64,000 nucleotides of DNA from Heterodera schachtii (Eukaryota > Nematoda > Chromadorea > Rhabditida > Heteroderidae), in NCBI GenBank assembly GCA_023374025.1, contig SIJG01000006.1, positions 295,596 to 359,595 on the forward strand, in the 5' to 3' direction. Positions within the stretch are counted from its first letter, which is position 1; each line of letters starts with the position of its first letter. The position numbers and the translations under genes are program-made. Below are positions 1 to 13,500 of the stretch, piece by piece. The notes below the pieces were generated by a model. The model was not told the DNA's origin, searched no databases, and saw only the letters and a list, made by a program, of their open reading frames with translations.

Positions 1-432
1 TCATCATCTCACAAATTTGAAAAATGCCAAAAACTTAAAAATAAATTGATGGGCAAATTAAAAATTAATTATTGAATGGGTGTCTTTGCTTCCATTACAC
101 TGAAATATTTTTTAATTTTCTAGGCTAATTTTAATTACTGAACATGATTCTGAAGTTTCTTTAAGCTAACACATGCATTTTAAGTGATCTAGGTGAAGAA
201 ACTTTCTTCTGTGGTTATGGTCCCAAGATTGAATCGGCAAAATGCGAAATTTACCCAAAAAAAAATATCTAAAAAATATTTTAGAGGTGTTGACATAAAG
301 CCAAAACTACCAAACAATGCGCAAAAACTCAAAATAAATCCTAAGGAGCAAAATAATAAATCAAATTGAAATTAATTAATTTAATTAATGTAAAAGACCC
401 ATAATATTAGATCAAATTAAAAAACTCTCTCA

Positions 433-1681
433 TTAAGCAAGACACTTAAGTTCTGAAATAATTTGATTTGATTTTTTCTTCAAGAACATGCCCTTGAAGT
501 TGATTTTGCCGTCCTGATTTTTGTCAACACGTTTATAAATGGCTTTGATATCGGCGTCATTGAGTGCATGGCCCATCTGCTGGAATGCCATCCTCAGCTC
601 GGAACTAAAAAATTAATTTAATTTAATTATTATTAATTATTTTTTTTACCGCGTTATAAATCCGTCGCCATCAACATCAAGCTCATCAAACACAGATTTC
701 AATGACAATGAAAGTGGATTTGCCCTCGCAATGCATAAGAATTCTGATTTTTGATTAACATATACCTATTTTTAAAATGATCAAAAATTTCAAATTAATT
801 TAATTACTAATTATTATTAAAATAAAATTAATTTTTATCAATTGCATATAAATTGGATAATATTAATTTAAATTTTTTTAAAAATATTATCTCATTAATA
901 GAGACAGACAATTAATCTCTCATATCGATCTATAACTGTCATCATTCTCTTTTGTCTCCTCTAATTTTCTCTCACACTCTTACTATTATCTCTTTTTCTC
1001 TCTTTAATTTGCCCACTCCGTCCGTTAATTGGTTAATTAATTGATTAATTAATTTTAATGCTTTGCCCCACCCTGAAATGAGATTTGCCCATCAGTGTTA
1101 GTGTCGGCAGCTTCAAACATGGCAAAAAGTTCTTCCTCCGTCGGCGATTGTCCCATTTTAAGCATCACTTGACGAAGCTCGTCCCGTTGGATAAACCCAT
1201 CACCATTTAAATCGAATTCACGAAAAATTTCATGCAGGTCCCCCTCCCGAATTTCGTTGGCGTTGTCGGGTTGCTAAATTTTATTTGAAATTTCAAAATT
1301 TGATGATTCAACTAATGACCAAAATTAAAATTAGAATACGATTTAGGGCACAGATTTGATCCAGAAAAAACAAATGAATAAATATTTTATTTTTTTTTAA
1401 GATTTTGGGTTTTTTGATGCCGATCAATGGGCGCTATCCGAGAAAATTTGAAAAAATACAAATAATTGAAAAAGTATATAAACTTAGAAATAAGCACACT
1501 CTTTAAAATGAAGGATTTTTAATCCTAAAAATTCGGTGATCAAATATGGACAAAATTAAAATAATGACCCAATTTATGATACTACTGTTTTATTCCTAAA
1601 ATAAAAACGAATAATTTTTTTTAATAAAAAATTTTATTTTTTCTAATACCATTTCGTGTGGTTTTCGTCCTGTACAGCCAT
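433..1681 (-). CDS. Calmodulin-like EF-hand protein
   Basis: Exons read on the minus strand: 1273-1072, 743-650 and 604-433 (TAA at 435-433). All have GT/AG borders and join in frame. A tiny first exon at 1681-1676 (ATG GCT, then gt) would give a phase-0 start and a 157-aa protein, but this start is uncertain. Four EF-hand loops are visible: DLNGDGFIQRDE, DTNTDGQISFQE, DVDGDGFITRSE and DKNQDGKINFKG. The spacing and the segment ISFQEFLCIA are typical of calmodulin-family Ca2+ sensors. The fourth loop has Gly instead of the usual Glu at position 12, so site 4 probably binds Ca2+ poorly or not at all. The tail after EF4 is lysine-rich and ends KCLA. It is a calmodulin-like protein rather than canonical calmodulin, because the termini and the fourth loop diverge. 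Cellular role unknown. Confidence 0.85.
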
Positions 1682-4228
1682 TACGGTTTTTGGAGCGTTT
1701 AAAATTGGATAAACAAATTCCCATATTTGAATAATGAAATTTTTGCTATAATAGTAAATGAAAATCTAATAATGCGAGAAGTTGACTGGGAGGGAAAAAA
1801 GAAAATATATAGGATTTATGTGACAGATTTTGGCACGGAATAATAATTTGGCATTAATTTCGGTTAAAATTAAAAAAAAAATTGAAAATTTGAGACTCAT
1901 TGTAAGCGGTGCCGAGAGAAGCTGCTGGAAAATTTTTTGAAATTTCGCGAAATTTTTTTTGCAAATTTATTTAAATTCAAATAAAAATATTGTGACAATA
2001 TAAATTTATTGCTATATTAAAAACTAAATAAGTAAAAAAAAATATTTAAAAATGGAGATCACAAAAAGAAAGTTTCAATTTTTCGAATTAAAATAATAAA
2101 ATTAACAAATTTTGGTGATGGAACAACAAAATCATTAAAATTAACAAATTGATGGGAATGAATGAATTTGGGGGACCCAATCAAAAAATAAAAAATGAAA
2201 ATGTAAGAAATAATTGGCGACGAAATGCGCAGCCAAAAAGAAAGAAAAGGCGGTGAAAAAGGATGGCGACGACGACGATGGCCTTTTGATGTGCACAAAA
2301 ACATGATGACAATCGCTCAAATTAAAAAGGCAATAAAATTTCTTCTCAAGGTTAGAAAATTCCATTGAAAATGTTTTTATTGATTTTTAATTATTAAAAT
2401 TAATTAATGAAAGAATCATTAAATGTTTTCTTGTAGAAAAAACGATATTTTTAATAGATTTTCAAAACAATTGTTTTTAAAAATAGAATAAAATATATAT
2501 ATATATATTATATATAGTTTTTGAAATATTTTCAATTTTTAAATGCTATTTTATTTCATTTTTTTTATAATTAATATTAATTAAATAACACCCTTTTAAC
2601 AATTTTAACTTTCTAAAAAAACAATTGCCCAAAATTAAAAAAACGTAACATTTTTATTGCTAAGAAATTTAAAAATATTTCATAAATTATATAATTTAAC
2701 TTAATTTTAACATTAATTTTAACGTATTGTCACTTTTTAAATTTGTTCAAATATTGTAAATAAAAAAATTAATATGCTTTATTTTAATTAATTAATATTT
2801 CTTCAAAATTAAAAATGCAATTAAAAATGTTTCGCATTTTTCGGCGGGAATTGTGGATGGAATTGCTGCTTTTGTGTAGGAGGTTAAGGCGATTAATTGA
2901 ACAAAAAAACAAATAATAAATAATGAAAAAATAACTTTCCCATTATTGAGGCTGATTTTTTTTAAATTTAATAATGAATAAATGCAATCATAATTTTTTG
3001 AAAATTTTCGGCAATTATTTGTCCATGAAATTTGATGCCAAATTATTATGCTTTCAAAATAAAAGAAATGGAAATTTTGCTTCTCGATTGGCTGTGCTTC
3101 ATTATACAATACATATTCTGCGATGAGTAAAATATTTGAACAAACAAAAGAATGAAGAAAAGGCAATTAATGCTTTTTTGAAAATTTAAAAAATATTTAA
3201 AATATTTCAAAAAAAAATTATTAAAACAAAAAATTCATAGAATTTTTTGTTTTATTAGAAACAATGAATAATAAATGGAGGCTGAAAAAATGACAAAAAA
3301 GGAATTCAAAAAATTGAAAAGAGCAGACGAAGGAAGTGTTAGACGAAGAAAAATATTTTTTATGAAAGTTATTATTGATAAATTCAGAAAAATAAATTAA
3401 AATATTTTAAAGACAAGGAAAAATGAAGACTAAAATTTGACGCCAATTTTTAAAAATTTACATATTTGATTTTTGCAAAAATTATTTACAGGATCTAATT
3501 AACCTTGTGCTCATTTGGGCCAATTCGTCTAAAAATGATTAAGCCATTTAAAGAGCTAAATTAAAAATATTGGGTTTAGCTAATCCTTTAAATATTTCTT
3601 TGTTGTATTTTTGACGAAGATTTTAAATTGGAATATTTACAAAAAAAAATATTTAATGCTCAATGTTGTCGGATCACCAAATTCCTACGATTCATAGGAA
3701 TTTTTGCCGAATTAAAATAAAAATTTGATTTTTTTTTACAAACAAATGGCATACAGCTAAAATTTTTCTAATTAATATTTTACATTCATTATTTTTCGTT
3801 AATTAAAAAAATTTGGCGCTAGTTTAAAAGAGTACCTTTCTGAAAATTTTTTCACTTTTTTTTTGTTTTATTGCAGAATTTGTTTTTTTAACAGATGGTG
3901 CGCATTTCACGTTGTTTAATAATTGAAAAAAAAGTAAAAAAAATTTCAAAAACTACTCTTTTAGACTTTGGATTTTGAATTTTATCAAAAACCAAGGGGG
4001 GTCCTTTTGTTTTGCAAAAATTTTTTTGACGTTTTAAACTTAGCTCAGATTAAACCGGCCTACTAAACTGTCCCAGTCCGACACTTTTAAACTAGCACCA
4101 AAACCTTTTTGTTTGAAAAATACAAATGAAAAAAATGAGTTAACATAAAATTTGTATTTATCTTTTTTAACACAAAAAATATACAACAATAACCGTATAA
4201 ATAACATTTATTTTAAATGAATCTCTCA
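1682..4228. other. AT-rich intergenic region
   Basis: About 2.5 kb between the EF-hand gene and the 3' end of the receptor gene. I see only A/T homopolymer runs, a TA dinucleotide stretch near 2490-2515 and scattered poly-A/T. Open stretches near 2060-2365 and 2790-3170 have the local AT-rich composition and no recognisable motif. No gene is supported. Confidence 0.6.
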
Positions 4229-7200
4229 TTAAATGTTGTCAAATTTCAAATATGCCAAATGGAATGACCAATAAGCGAGGTGAAAAATGACGAAGAACAG
4301 CGGAAATGCGATGCGCGAGAATAAGTCCACCTGAGATGGTCGAACCTTAAAATTTGATTTATTTCCATTAAATGCAAAATGAAATTAGAAATTTAAAATT
4401 AATAAGTTTTTAAAATTGTAATTATTTGATATTTATAATTATTAAATTTATCAAATTGTTTCATAAGATAATTATTAAATTATTAATGGATTAATGTACG
4501 TTAAATTGTGATTTATTTTCATTAAATGTTAAATGAGATTAGAAATGATAAATTTAAAATTTCAAATTATTGTATTGAAAAAAAAAGTTATGTTTAATAA
4601 ATTAATAATTAATTAATATTGGATTAATACATTAAATTTTGATTTATTTTCATTAAAAGTTAAATGAGATTATAAATTTAAAATTTACAAATTATTTTGG
4701 GAAAATAAATAAGTTAAAATTTATTATTAATTAATATTTATAATTATTAAATTAACTAAATTGTTTAATAAATTAATACTTAATTAAAAATGGATCTATG
4801 TATTTAAATCGAAAGAAGTTGAAGAAAATTAGGAAAAAAATCGGAATTGCAAAAATTTTTTTCATGGTGATGTTGGAAGAAATTTATTCAAAATGACATA
4901 AATCGTGTTAATTATGAAAAAAATGCTTATATGCTTAAAAATTCTCATGAAAAAACCATAATTTAATTAATATAAAATTTAAATTTTTTATTTAACGCAT
5001 AAGAAGAATTCCTTTAGTTGTTAATTAAATTAAAAAAAAAAATTTTTTTTAAATATTTTAGGAGAAAAAAAAAATTAAATTTTCTCGAAGTGGGAAATTA
5101 TTTTTGAAAAGGAGCAATCTTTTTAATAATTAAAATAATGCAATTCAATATAAATATTTTTTCTAAAAAGGGGCTCTACGTTTTAAATGCTGACATTATG
5201 TCTTAATGATGGCTAATTGATTGCCTGCCACTCTTAATTACCTTGCAACATCCGCCAGCGCGTCTTTGTGCAGCAGCGCCAGCTGCTGATGTGCCGTCAT
5301 CTGTGCTGCCACGAATTGTCAACATCAGCGCATCGTCTGGCCCGGCAATGAAGGCCAAACTGCCCCGGCTGGCACCACAAGCTTGGCCACTATTGTGACA
5401 GCCGGTGGTGGTGACAACCGGCACAAATGCCGTGTGCGGGTGCAGGTTAAATAGCGGGACACCGGCTGATGGCGTTGTCAGTTCAGTGCCACCATTCTAC
5501 AAATTTTATTTTTGAATTTTGGCATTTTCGCGAAAATTTGGCATTTTTATTTGCCGAAAAGTTTACTGATGCGAGTACGGTGGACATTCTACGTGCCGGC
5601 GGTGTTGCGGACGCTTGGCGCCCCAATGCGGGCTTCCGTTCGGGCGGCATTCGTTGCTGAAAATTTATAATTTTGCAAATAGTTTCATATAATATTATTA
5701 CTAATATTAATCTAATTTTTAATAAATAAGAAAGTTGAAGCATTAAAAACTAAATTTATAATAAAAAATGCCGAGGATACGTTTCCAGAAATTTTTGGCA
5801 AAAAAAGGTGAATTAAATTAACAAAAAATTTCAAAAAAAGTTTCCGGCCAGGCCCGGCCTGGAACACTCGAGGAGATGTCTATTTTTGGCAGTCTCTAAT
5901 TACTACTGTTAGGGGATTCGGGATTATGGCAAATGGGTCCAAGAGTAATCCCGACACATTTGAGTCACACTGTTTTGGATAATTGTCATAAAAATGTATT
6001 CCAAATGGCATAATTTACCATCCCTAACCCATATAAGTTTATAAAGTAAACAAAATTTAATTTATTAAACAATTATTATTATTATTTGGATTGACTTGGT
6101 GATGATTATGATGCATTGGTGCCAACATTTTCAACGTGCCGTCCTCCAATTCACGAAAACAAACGGTGGATGAGCGTGGCATCACCGACGAGGAGGTGGA
6201 CGAACTTTTTTGCCGTCGGCGTTTCATCAGAAAGCCAACAGTTGCATATTCCAACAACGAGGCGAACACAATGAAAAAGCAGACGCCAAGAAAAATGTCC
6301 AAACTTTTCACGTAGGACACCTGGTTTTTTTGGAAATGATCGATTAAAATTGTGAGGGCTAATTAAAAAAATAATATTTATTCAGGCCCGTTACCGAGGG
6401 GGAGGGCAAAAATTTCCGAAAATAAAAAATTTTACCACTAAATTTGACCCTAAATTTTCCCAGGCGGCGCCTAACGGCATCGCTTGATCCCAATTTTCCT
6501 ATAATACATCAAAAATTATGTCTAAAAATGAGCAAAATCTCAATTTCCCATAATTTTTTCAAAAATTTGGTCTAAAATAACCAAAATCCCAATTTTTCCA
6601 AAATTAGGTCTCAAAATGGCTAAAATTCCCCGTTATTTCTTCTACGGCGCTGAAAAGTTAGGTCAATTACACTGTAAAAAAAAATCCGGCCCGAAGAGCC
6701 AAAAAAAAGATTTTCGGTTACCCCTCGCGAAATTTTTTTTTTGGTTACGGGCCTGTATTTATTTTTATTATTAATCAAATGAAATAAAAAAGAGGTGTAG
6801 TTCAAAATTTAGGAAAATTTCATAGAAACTAATTTCACTTCAAATTTAATTTTCATTAACAGGAAGAAAATTTCATCAATATTATTTTTTAATATTGAGT
6901 AGAAAATTATAAACACGACTTTAAAACAAATTATACTAATATTTATTTATTTTAATTTTTATTCAAATTAAATTAAAAAAATAGAGCCGTAGTGAAAATT
7001 TAAGAAATTTCTTGCGAATAATTATCAAATTCTTTTCAATTTCGATTTTTTATTTAACGGGAAGAACTTATTTCGTTTTTATATTTCATTTTTAAATTTT
7101 TTTAAATATTTTAGTGACAAATTAAAAAATAATCACAGAAAATTTTAAATTTTCTATTGTTTGACACTTATCCCCATTTTTAAAATATTTCTAATTTTTT

Positions 7201-10200
7201 TTTTTTACTTTAGGCAATGAAGCATTAGTTGAAGTCATTAGTGTTGTCTGTGTCAGAACAGTGGTCACACCTAATAATAATTAGGCTTCATTAATTAATT
7301 AATAGTTTGATTACCGATGGTCACACGGGCTTGGGTCGCTTCACGGTTTAAAAAGAACGAAACCCAAGAAATCACGACAATCAGTGAAGAAGGAAAGTAA
7401 ATTTGAATGAGGTAGAAGCCTAAAATATATTAATTAACAAAAATTAAAAATAAATAATTACTTTTTATAAATTAAATTTAAATTTCAAAAAAACCATATA
7501 ATTTTTTATTTCAGACAAAAAAATTTAAAAATTTTTTTTTTGTATTATTTAATGAAAATAAATTTATTAATTAAATATACCGAGATTTCGCTTGAAGGTA
7601 AAATATGCAGTCAATCGTGAGTAGTTTCCTTTAAAATGAAAATAATTTTTAATTACTTTTTTTAAAAATTTTAATTTTACGAATTTTCCAATAATACGGT
7701 AACAATAAATTTCTTCTTATTATTATTACAGTATTTAATAAATTAGAAAAAAAATTGCCTGTGCTTAATGAGATGGTCCGCTCAATTTGATAATGTCCAC
7801 CAATGCTAAAATGTGCCAAGTGCACATCGTCATCAATGGTCACCGGCTTGTTTGGGTGCCAATGGTAAATGATGTCACTGGTACTGTAACCGTAACTCTG
7901 AAATATTAATTAATTAATGTTAATCAGTTGAAAAATAATTTCAAATCAAATTAATTACCTCAATTTCTAAGGAGCAAACTTGCACATCAAGCGGGAACTT
8001 AAACATTAAAATAAAAAAACATTATGAGAATATTTAAAAAATATAATAAACAATAGTAAGTTAAATTCGCTTTACCGTATGCAAACTCATCGGACAATTC
8101 GCAGTTACTGTAAGTCGTATGCTTCGAATTACATTCCCTAATCAATTGAAAATTAAATTTAAAAAAATATATATTTACCCACCATTACTGTCAATGCGCA
8201 AAAATGAATTGTGTGACGTTGTCTCGTGGAAATACGATTTTTTCTCGCTTAAAAATTAGAAAATTTTTAAAATTCGCCATGGCTGGCCTCTGACAGATTA
8301 CCCAAATTCGGGACACGAATTTTTTCAATTTTTTTTCTGTTTTATCAAAATTTCTTAAAAAGACATGCAAATTTTTTTATGATTTTTAAAATTGTTTTCT
8401 TACTGAGTTTTAAGCTTTTAAGACTAATATCCAAAACACTTCGGCAATGCCAAAAAATTATAATTTTTTTTTATGTAAGCCTCAGGTTCGTTAAGTAAAA
8501 ATTTTAGATTTTCTGGAATTTTCAACAAAAATAAACCGGAATTCTGGCTAAAGAGGGTTAATTTGATTTAATTTAATTTGGAATTTAAATTTATGCAGAC
8601 TTTGGAAAGAAAGTGTCTGGTGTCCAAATTGATTTGACCATGTCAATGCCAACCGTCAAATTGTTATGGCCTTTGAATGCGGTAAAGGCCAAGCGGCGGT
8701 CGTGCCAAAATTGGCGCAAATACAAATCGACCGTGTAATCCTTAATGAGTTAACAATTAATAAAGCCCCACAAAAAAGGATATTTAAAAAAATTAATATA
8801 AATTAAATTATTGAGATTTTTTATCGATTTTCAGGACGTGTAGGTGCTGCCTGGAAAATTTTTAAAAAATCCAAGTCCTTGAAAAGTCCAGCAGGTTGCC
8901 GAAAATGGCTTGGGCATGGTTCAATGAAAAATCAGGTCTGGATTAGAGGCCCAGATTGAACTCTAATATTTTTTAACAAAATTTTGCTGAGAAAATAATG
9001 TATTTTTAAAAATATTTCCCTAATTTACCCCTTAATTTGTCTTTGCTCTTTTATAATTTATTAAAATTAAATAATAATAATAATTTTTCTTTCTTTTTTT
9101 TTTGGAATTATTTACCATGGAAACTTCGGAGATTGCACTAATTGTGATAACATGTGCAGTCACATTCACAATTGTTGGAGCACCTTAATAGGTGAAAATA
9201 TTTTTAAATGTTACAAATAAATATCATTAAACTACAGAATTAATGGATTATTTTAAAAATATAATTAATTATGCCCCGGATGAATTACCGCCAAAATCCG
9301 GCCGAATTCGCCGATCATGGCTGGCAATTAATGCGTTCAAAACGCGTGTCATATTATACTCAAGATTTGTGTCATACACGCTAAAATGGGGATAAAAAAG
9401 GTGAGTTAAAATTAAAATATCTTCGAAATTAATTTTTATTATAAAAAATTATAATTTTAATAAATATATTTTTTAATATATGATTTAAATTTTTTTTAAT
9501 TTTAAATTTAATTATTTATTCAATAAAATGAATTTACATTTAGCCCTTCATATCTTCATTTAACATAAATCTTGGCTTAATTTTCTTCAATTAGTGTGAC
9601 ATTTACGAATTGTCTCACAAAAAAAATCCAGTAATTTCCCACTATTTATTTCATCAAAAATGCCAAAATTTTCTAAATTATTCCAATATTCAAGTAAACA
9701 AAAGTGCCAACAACCCTAAAATTTGTAGGTAAATATAAAATTTCATAATTTTATTAAATAAAAATTTTAAAATTGATTTTTATTTTGCATTACCCTGCTG
9801 AATTCCCAATCTGTTGCTCGTCCTCATGCTCATATTGTTCATCTTCATTTGCTGTTTCAGTGCTGAATGATTCCGGTTGTTGGTACTGTTGACGATAAGC
9901 ATGCTCCAATGTCTGTTTCGGGCGCGTTGATGACGGTGAAGGGATTTGCTAATTAAGGGGTAATTAACGGAATGATTAGGCCGCCGACAAAACATCGAAG
10001 AGATAAATTTCGATTCAAAAAACGCGAGTTTTAAAAATTGCTTTGAGCATTAAGCTACAAAATGCCACACAGGGTTTAAATTTAATGAGTGAAATTTCGA
10101 TTTAGTCAAAACTTATGAAAAATGTTTTGTCAGATTCAAAAACCTGGGTTAGCTCGGAAATGGTCTTTTTTCAAGGCCCAATTTTTTGATTCAATTGAAT

Positions 10201-10582
10201 CGATGTAAGTTTTTTTAAATCAAAAATTCACTGAATTTTACTGGTTTCAAAAAAAAGAAGACAATAATTGCTTCAATAAAAGGCAATTAAACTGCAAAAA
10301 TAAAAAGACAATTAAATTGGGAATAATAATGACATCAATTTTTTTTTAAATGGCACTCATTTTAAAAATTTAATATAATCAAAATTATTTTTTCCTTTTT
10401 TTTAATGCTTATTTAAAATAATTATTTTTAATTACCATTTCCAATAGAGAAGGACCACCGTCGGGCAACGACATGCTGAAGAGAAGCATGGGCCAAAGCA
10501 GCAACAAAATGAGATGGGCCAACAAATGTAATGGAGACGAGAAATAAATGTTGCGACGTGACTTTATTTGTTTTTTAGCCAT
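4229..10582 (-). CDS. GABA-A receptor-type (RDL-like) ligand-gated ion channel subunit
   Basis: Sixteen exons (minus): 10582-10436, 9948-9794, 9380-9289, 9183-9116, 8740-8601, 8247-8183, 8137-8076, 7997-7959, 7897-7759, 7628-7581, 7419-7315, 7270-7209, 6320-6096, 5656-5567, 5496-5242, 4345-4229. They total 1809 nt, exactly 602 codons plus stop. Order of domains: hydrophobic signal region ([16 protein letters not shown]); extracellular domain with [20 protein letters not shown] and [12 protein letters not shown]; a Cys-loop with exactly 13 residues between cysteines ([15 protein letters not shown]); loop B IESYGYS; loop C STGNYSRL; M1 ([14 protein letters not shown]); M2 ([16 protein letters not shown]); M3 ([14 protein letters not shown]...LLEYATVGF); a ~160-aa intracellular loop; and M4 ([17 protein letters not shown]). 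M2-M3 is close to insect RDL and nematode GABA-A subunits, so it is probably a plasma-membrane Cl- channel subunit at neurons or muscle. Oddities: Gln at M2 -2' and 11', and one GC-AG intron. An in-frame upstream ATG at 10681 is an alternative start. Confidence 0.95.
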
Positions 10583-13500
10583 TTTCAAGAAAATTATTTG
10601 AATCTGTATTAAAATAAAATGTAAAAATATATTTTTTATATTTTTTGATTTGCCGATAAATAAATATAAATTTTTTGCCAAAACGATAATTTTTCTATCA
10701 TGGATTACACAAATTTTGAGATTTTTTGGTGTTGCTTGTGGTTATTGGGGTCTTATTATTAATTTTTTTTTAAATATTGCATTTCGTTACCTAAGGCGCC
10801 GCAGGGCACGTTTCGCTTTATTTGTTTTATAAATGAGAACAAAAAATATTTATGGATTTTTATGGGTAATAATTAAAAATGATTTATTTACATAGTACCA
10901 AATATTTTCCCGAAAATAAGAAAAACTTAATAAAATGGTGAAAAGAAATTTATATTATAGCTTCGATCCAAATTTTAATTGCAATTTCAATAATTAAAAA
11001 ATGAATTTTGAAATTTTGATGAGTTAAAAAATGTTTACAAGAAAATATCAGTAATATTAGAAAATTGAAAATAAATATTATATTTTAGCCACATTTTAAT
11101 ATTTTTTCAAAAAATTTATTAAAAATTAATTTAAAGGGTAATCTATTTTTCAAAAAAAAAAAATGTTTCCTTCCTCCCCCCGGGATGTATAAAGTGCCAT
11201 CCGTCGTCGTCATATGCCATTCATCGCCGGAGGTCCACCGCGGAAGGAAAAGCATAAGGGCGGGGGAAGCTCATCAATTAAATGTTAGGGCAAATGCGGC
11301 TGTCAGCATTTAAAGCTGGCACCACTAACCGAGCGCACAGTGTTGGGGGTAAAAGTGCCACCATGGCACAGCGACCGATGACGGCACATTTCTCACCCAC
11401 CGTAAAATTTGTTAGTGGTTTTGGTGATGAAAAATTTGCATATTTTTTGTGATTTTTTGATTTTGCTAATGGAAGAAGCCTAAAGCACAAAATGTGCATA
11501 ATGTGGGGATATGCAAATACATTATTTATTTATTTTATTGAAGCAAAAATAAATTTAATAAATTTTCATATTTATTTAATTTTATATTTTTCATATTGAG
11601 CTAATTTTAAAATGAAAAGTGGATATACATATCTCAAAAAATGTGAATTTAAAAAATAATGCTATACAAGGATTTATATAATTAATAATAATTATTTATT
11701 TTAATTTTATATAATATTAAATGAAAATAATTCATTCAATTTTATATTTTAATCCATTAATTTAAAACAAATTATGAAAATAATAATTGATAAAAAAAAT
11801 TTGGCCTATTTAAATCAATGCATTGTCCTTAAGTCAAAGGACATGTCTGTCTGTCTGCTCTTGCGATTGTGTCTTCAAAAAGTATGTTTCGGCAGCAGCC
11901 GAAGAAAATAAACAAAACAAAAAAATTTTTGCCAAGTGGCGCCGCCGGCACCACACACCCTAATGAATAGGGCACGTCACCCGTTGAAAATTATGGGGGG
12001 GGGTGCCGCCGCCGGCCCACCGGTGGAAGACAAAAAATGTGCCGCCATGCCAAAACATGGAATGGTGGAAGTTGGGGGGGGGTGGGCAGAAAAAATTGGA
12101 AATTGAAGTGGCCAAGCCGAGACCGACCGACGAAAGCCCTCTCGGAAGAAATATTTAAGCGAGATTGGCGCTCTGCTGTGCCAAAGAAAAATTTGTTTCC
12201 AAGAAGCATTCACACACGCCCCAAATATTGCACGCATTTTTGAGTCGGGAGTGGCGGGGGGGGGGGGGGAGATTTGATGCGGGAAAAAATGGATGAAAAA
12301 ATTATGGATGTCGGTTGGTGGGACCCTTTTAGGGAATAAATTTATTTCCGAAAATGTATAAATTTAGGAGACAGAATAAAGTGCCAAGGAAGAAAAAATG
12401 GATATGGCACAAGGAATTGAAAATGATGTGAAGTGCACAAGGGAGTGAGAAACTGGCACGGCACGATAATTGAATGGGTAATGAGTTGTCAAGATGGTTG
12501 AGACAAAGAAGAAACGTTTTAAACGAATATGTAGGGGAGGTGCCCAGACAGAAAATGCCAGATTTAAAAAAAATTGATGCCCGAATTAACCTTGGGCACT
12601 CTCGAGACCAAAGAGTAAAACTAGAGATGGAAAACTAAGAAACAAATTAGAATGCAAATTCCGGGATCTTAAATCGGTTTAGGGATTAAAAATGTCGAAA
12701 ATCAGAATTCCTGGGCTTAAAAAATTTAGGAATTCCGGAGCATAAAATTGTCTGAAATCAGAACTCCTACCAAAAATCTCGGAAACATGAAGCTGAAAAT
12801 CGTTATTCCGTTATATTTCCTGATGTAAAACACATATTCAAGACGATATCCCGGGATTTAAATTAAAAAAAATTTTCCGAGAGCAGAAGACGAATGTTTT
12901 GTCGGTGCCATGAAACCGGGAATTAAATTGGTAATATGAAGAAAAATCAGAAATAAACAATTTGAATGAACTGAAATAAACAAAAAATATTCAACATTGT
13001 TTTGTTTATTTGTGCCAGCAAAAATGGTTTAACAATTTTCAATATTTTTTAAGACAAAATTTTCGTTTTTTCCCATTTTTGGGTGGTCGTCTCTTATGCT
13101 TTTTTTTACCCTATTAAATGTTTATTCTGTCTGTTCATAAATTTAAGTTCAAAATTGGTGGGAACGAATGAATTTGACGAAATTTTTTTAATAATCTATG
13201 GCACAATGGGATTTTAAATTTGTTTGCCAAAAAAATCGCCCCTCCCAGCGGGAAGTGCCGGAGTGGCAACGGCACGGCACAAAATGATGGTTCAACGGGC
13301 AAATGGGAGGGCGATAGTTGAAAAAATCAGTTTTTTAACTTTAACATAACCGAATTTTTAAATTGTTTGAAACGGAAGTAAAATTTTTGATCCATGAGCC
13401 TTTGGAGTCATAAATGCCGAGAAACCCAGAAATAAGCATAAAATCAAAATTATCCGGAACTAGGGAGCCCGCGATTGGGGAATAAAAAACTTTAAAATTT

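Noticed and set aside
2792..3166. 124-codon minus-strand open stretch with a hydrophobic segment resembling a signal peptide
   Set aside because: No Met just before the hydrophobic part in that frame, AT-rich codon use, and no splice-supported structure; likely chance.
4441..4800. Periodic TTGATTTATTTTCATTAAA.GT repeats in receptor intron 15 as a possible array
   Set aside because: Three imperfect copies of AT-rich text; probably local duplication without further structure.
11278..12243. Several overlapping open stretches in GC-rich islands
   Set aside because: Open on both strands in overlapping frames, no splice structure or motifs; more likely regulatory or simple GC-rich DNA.
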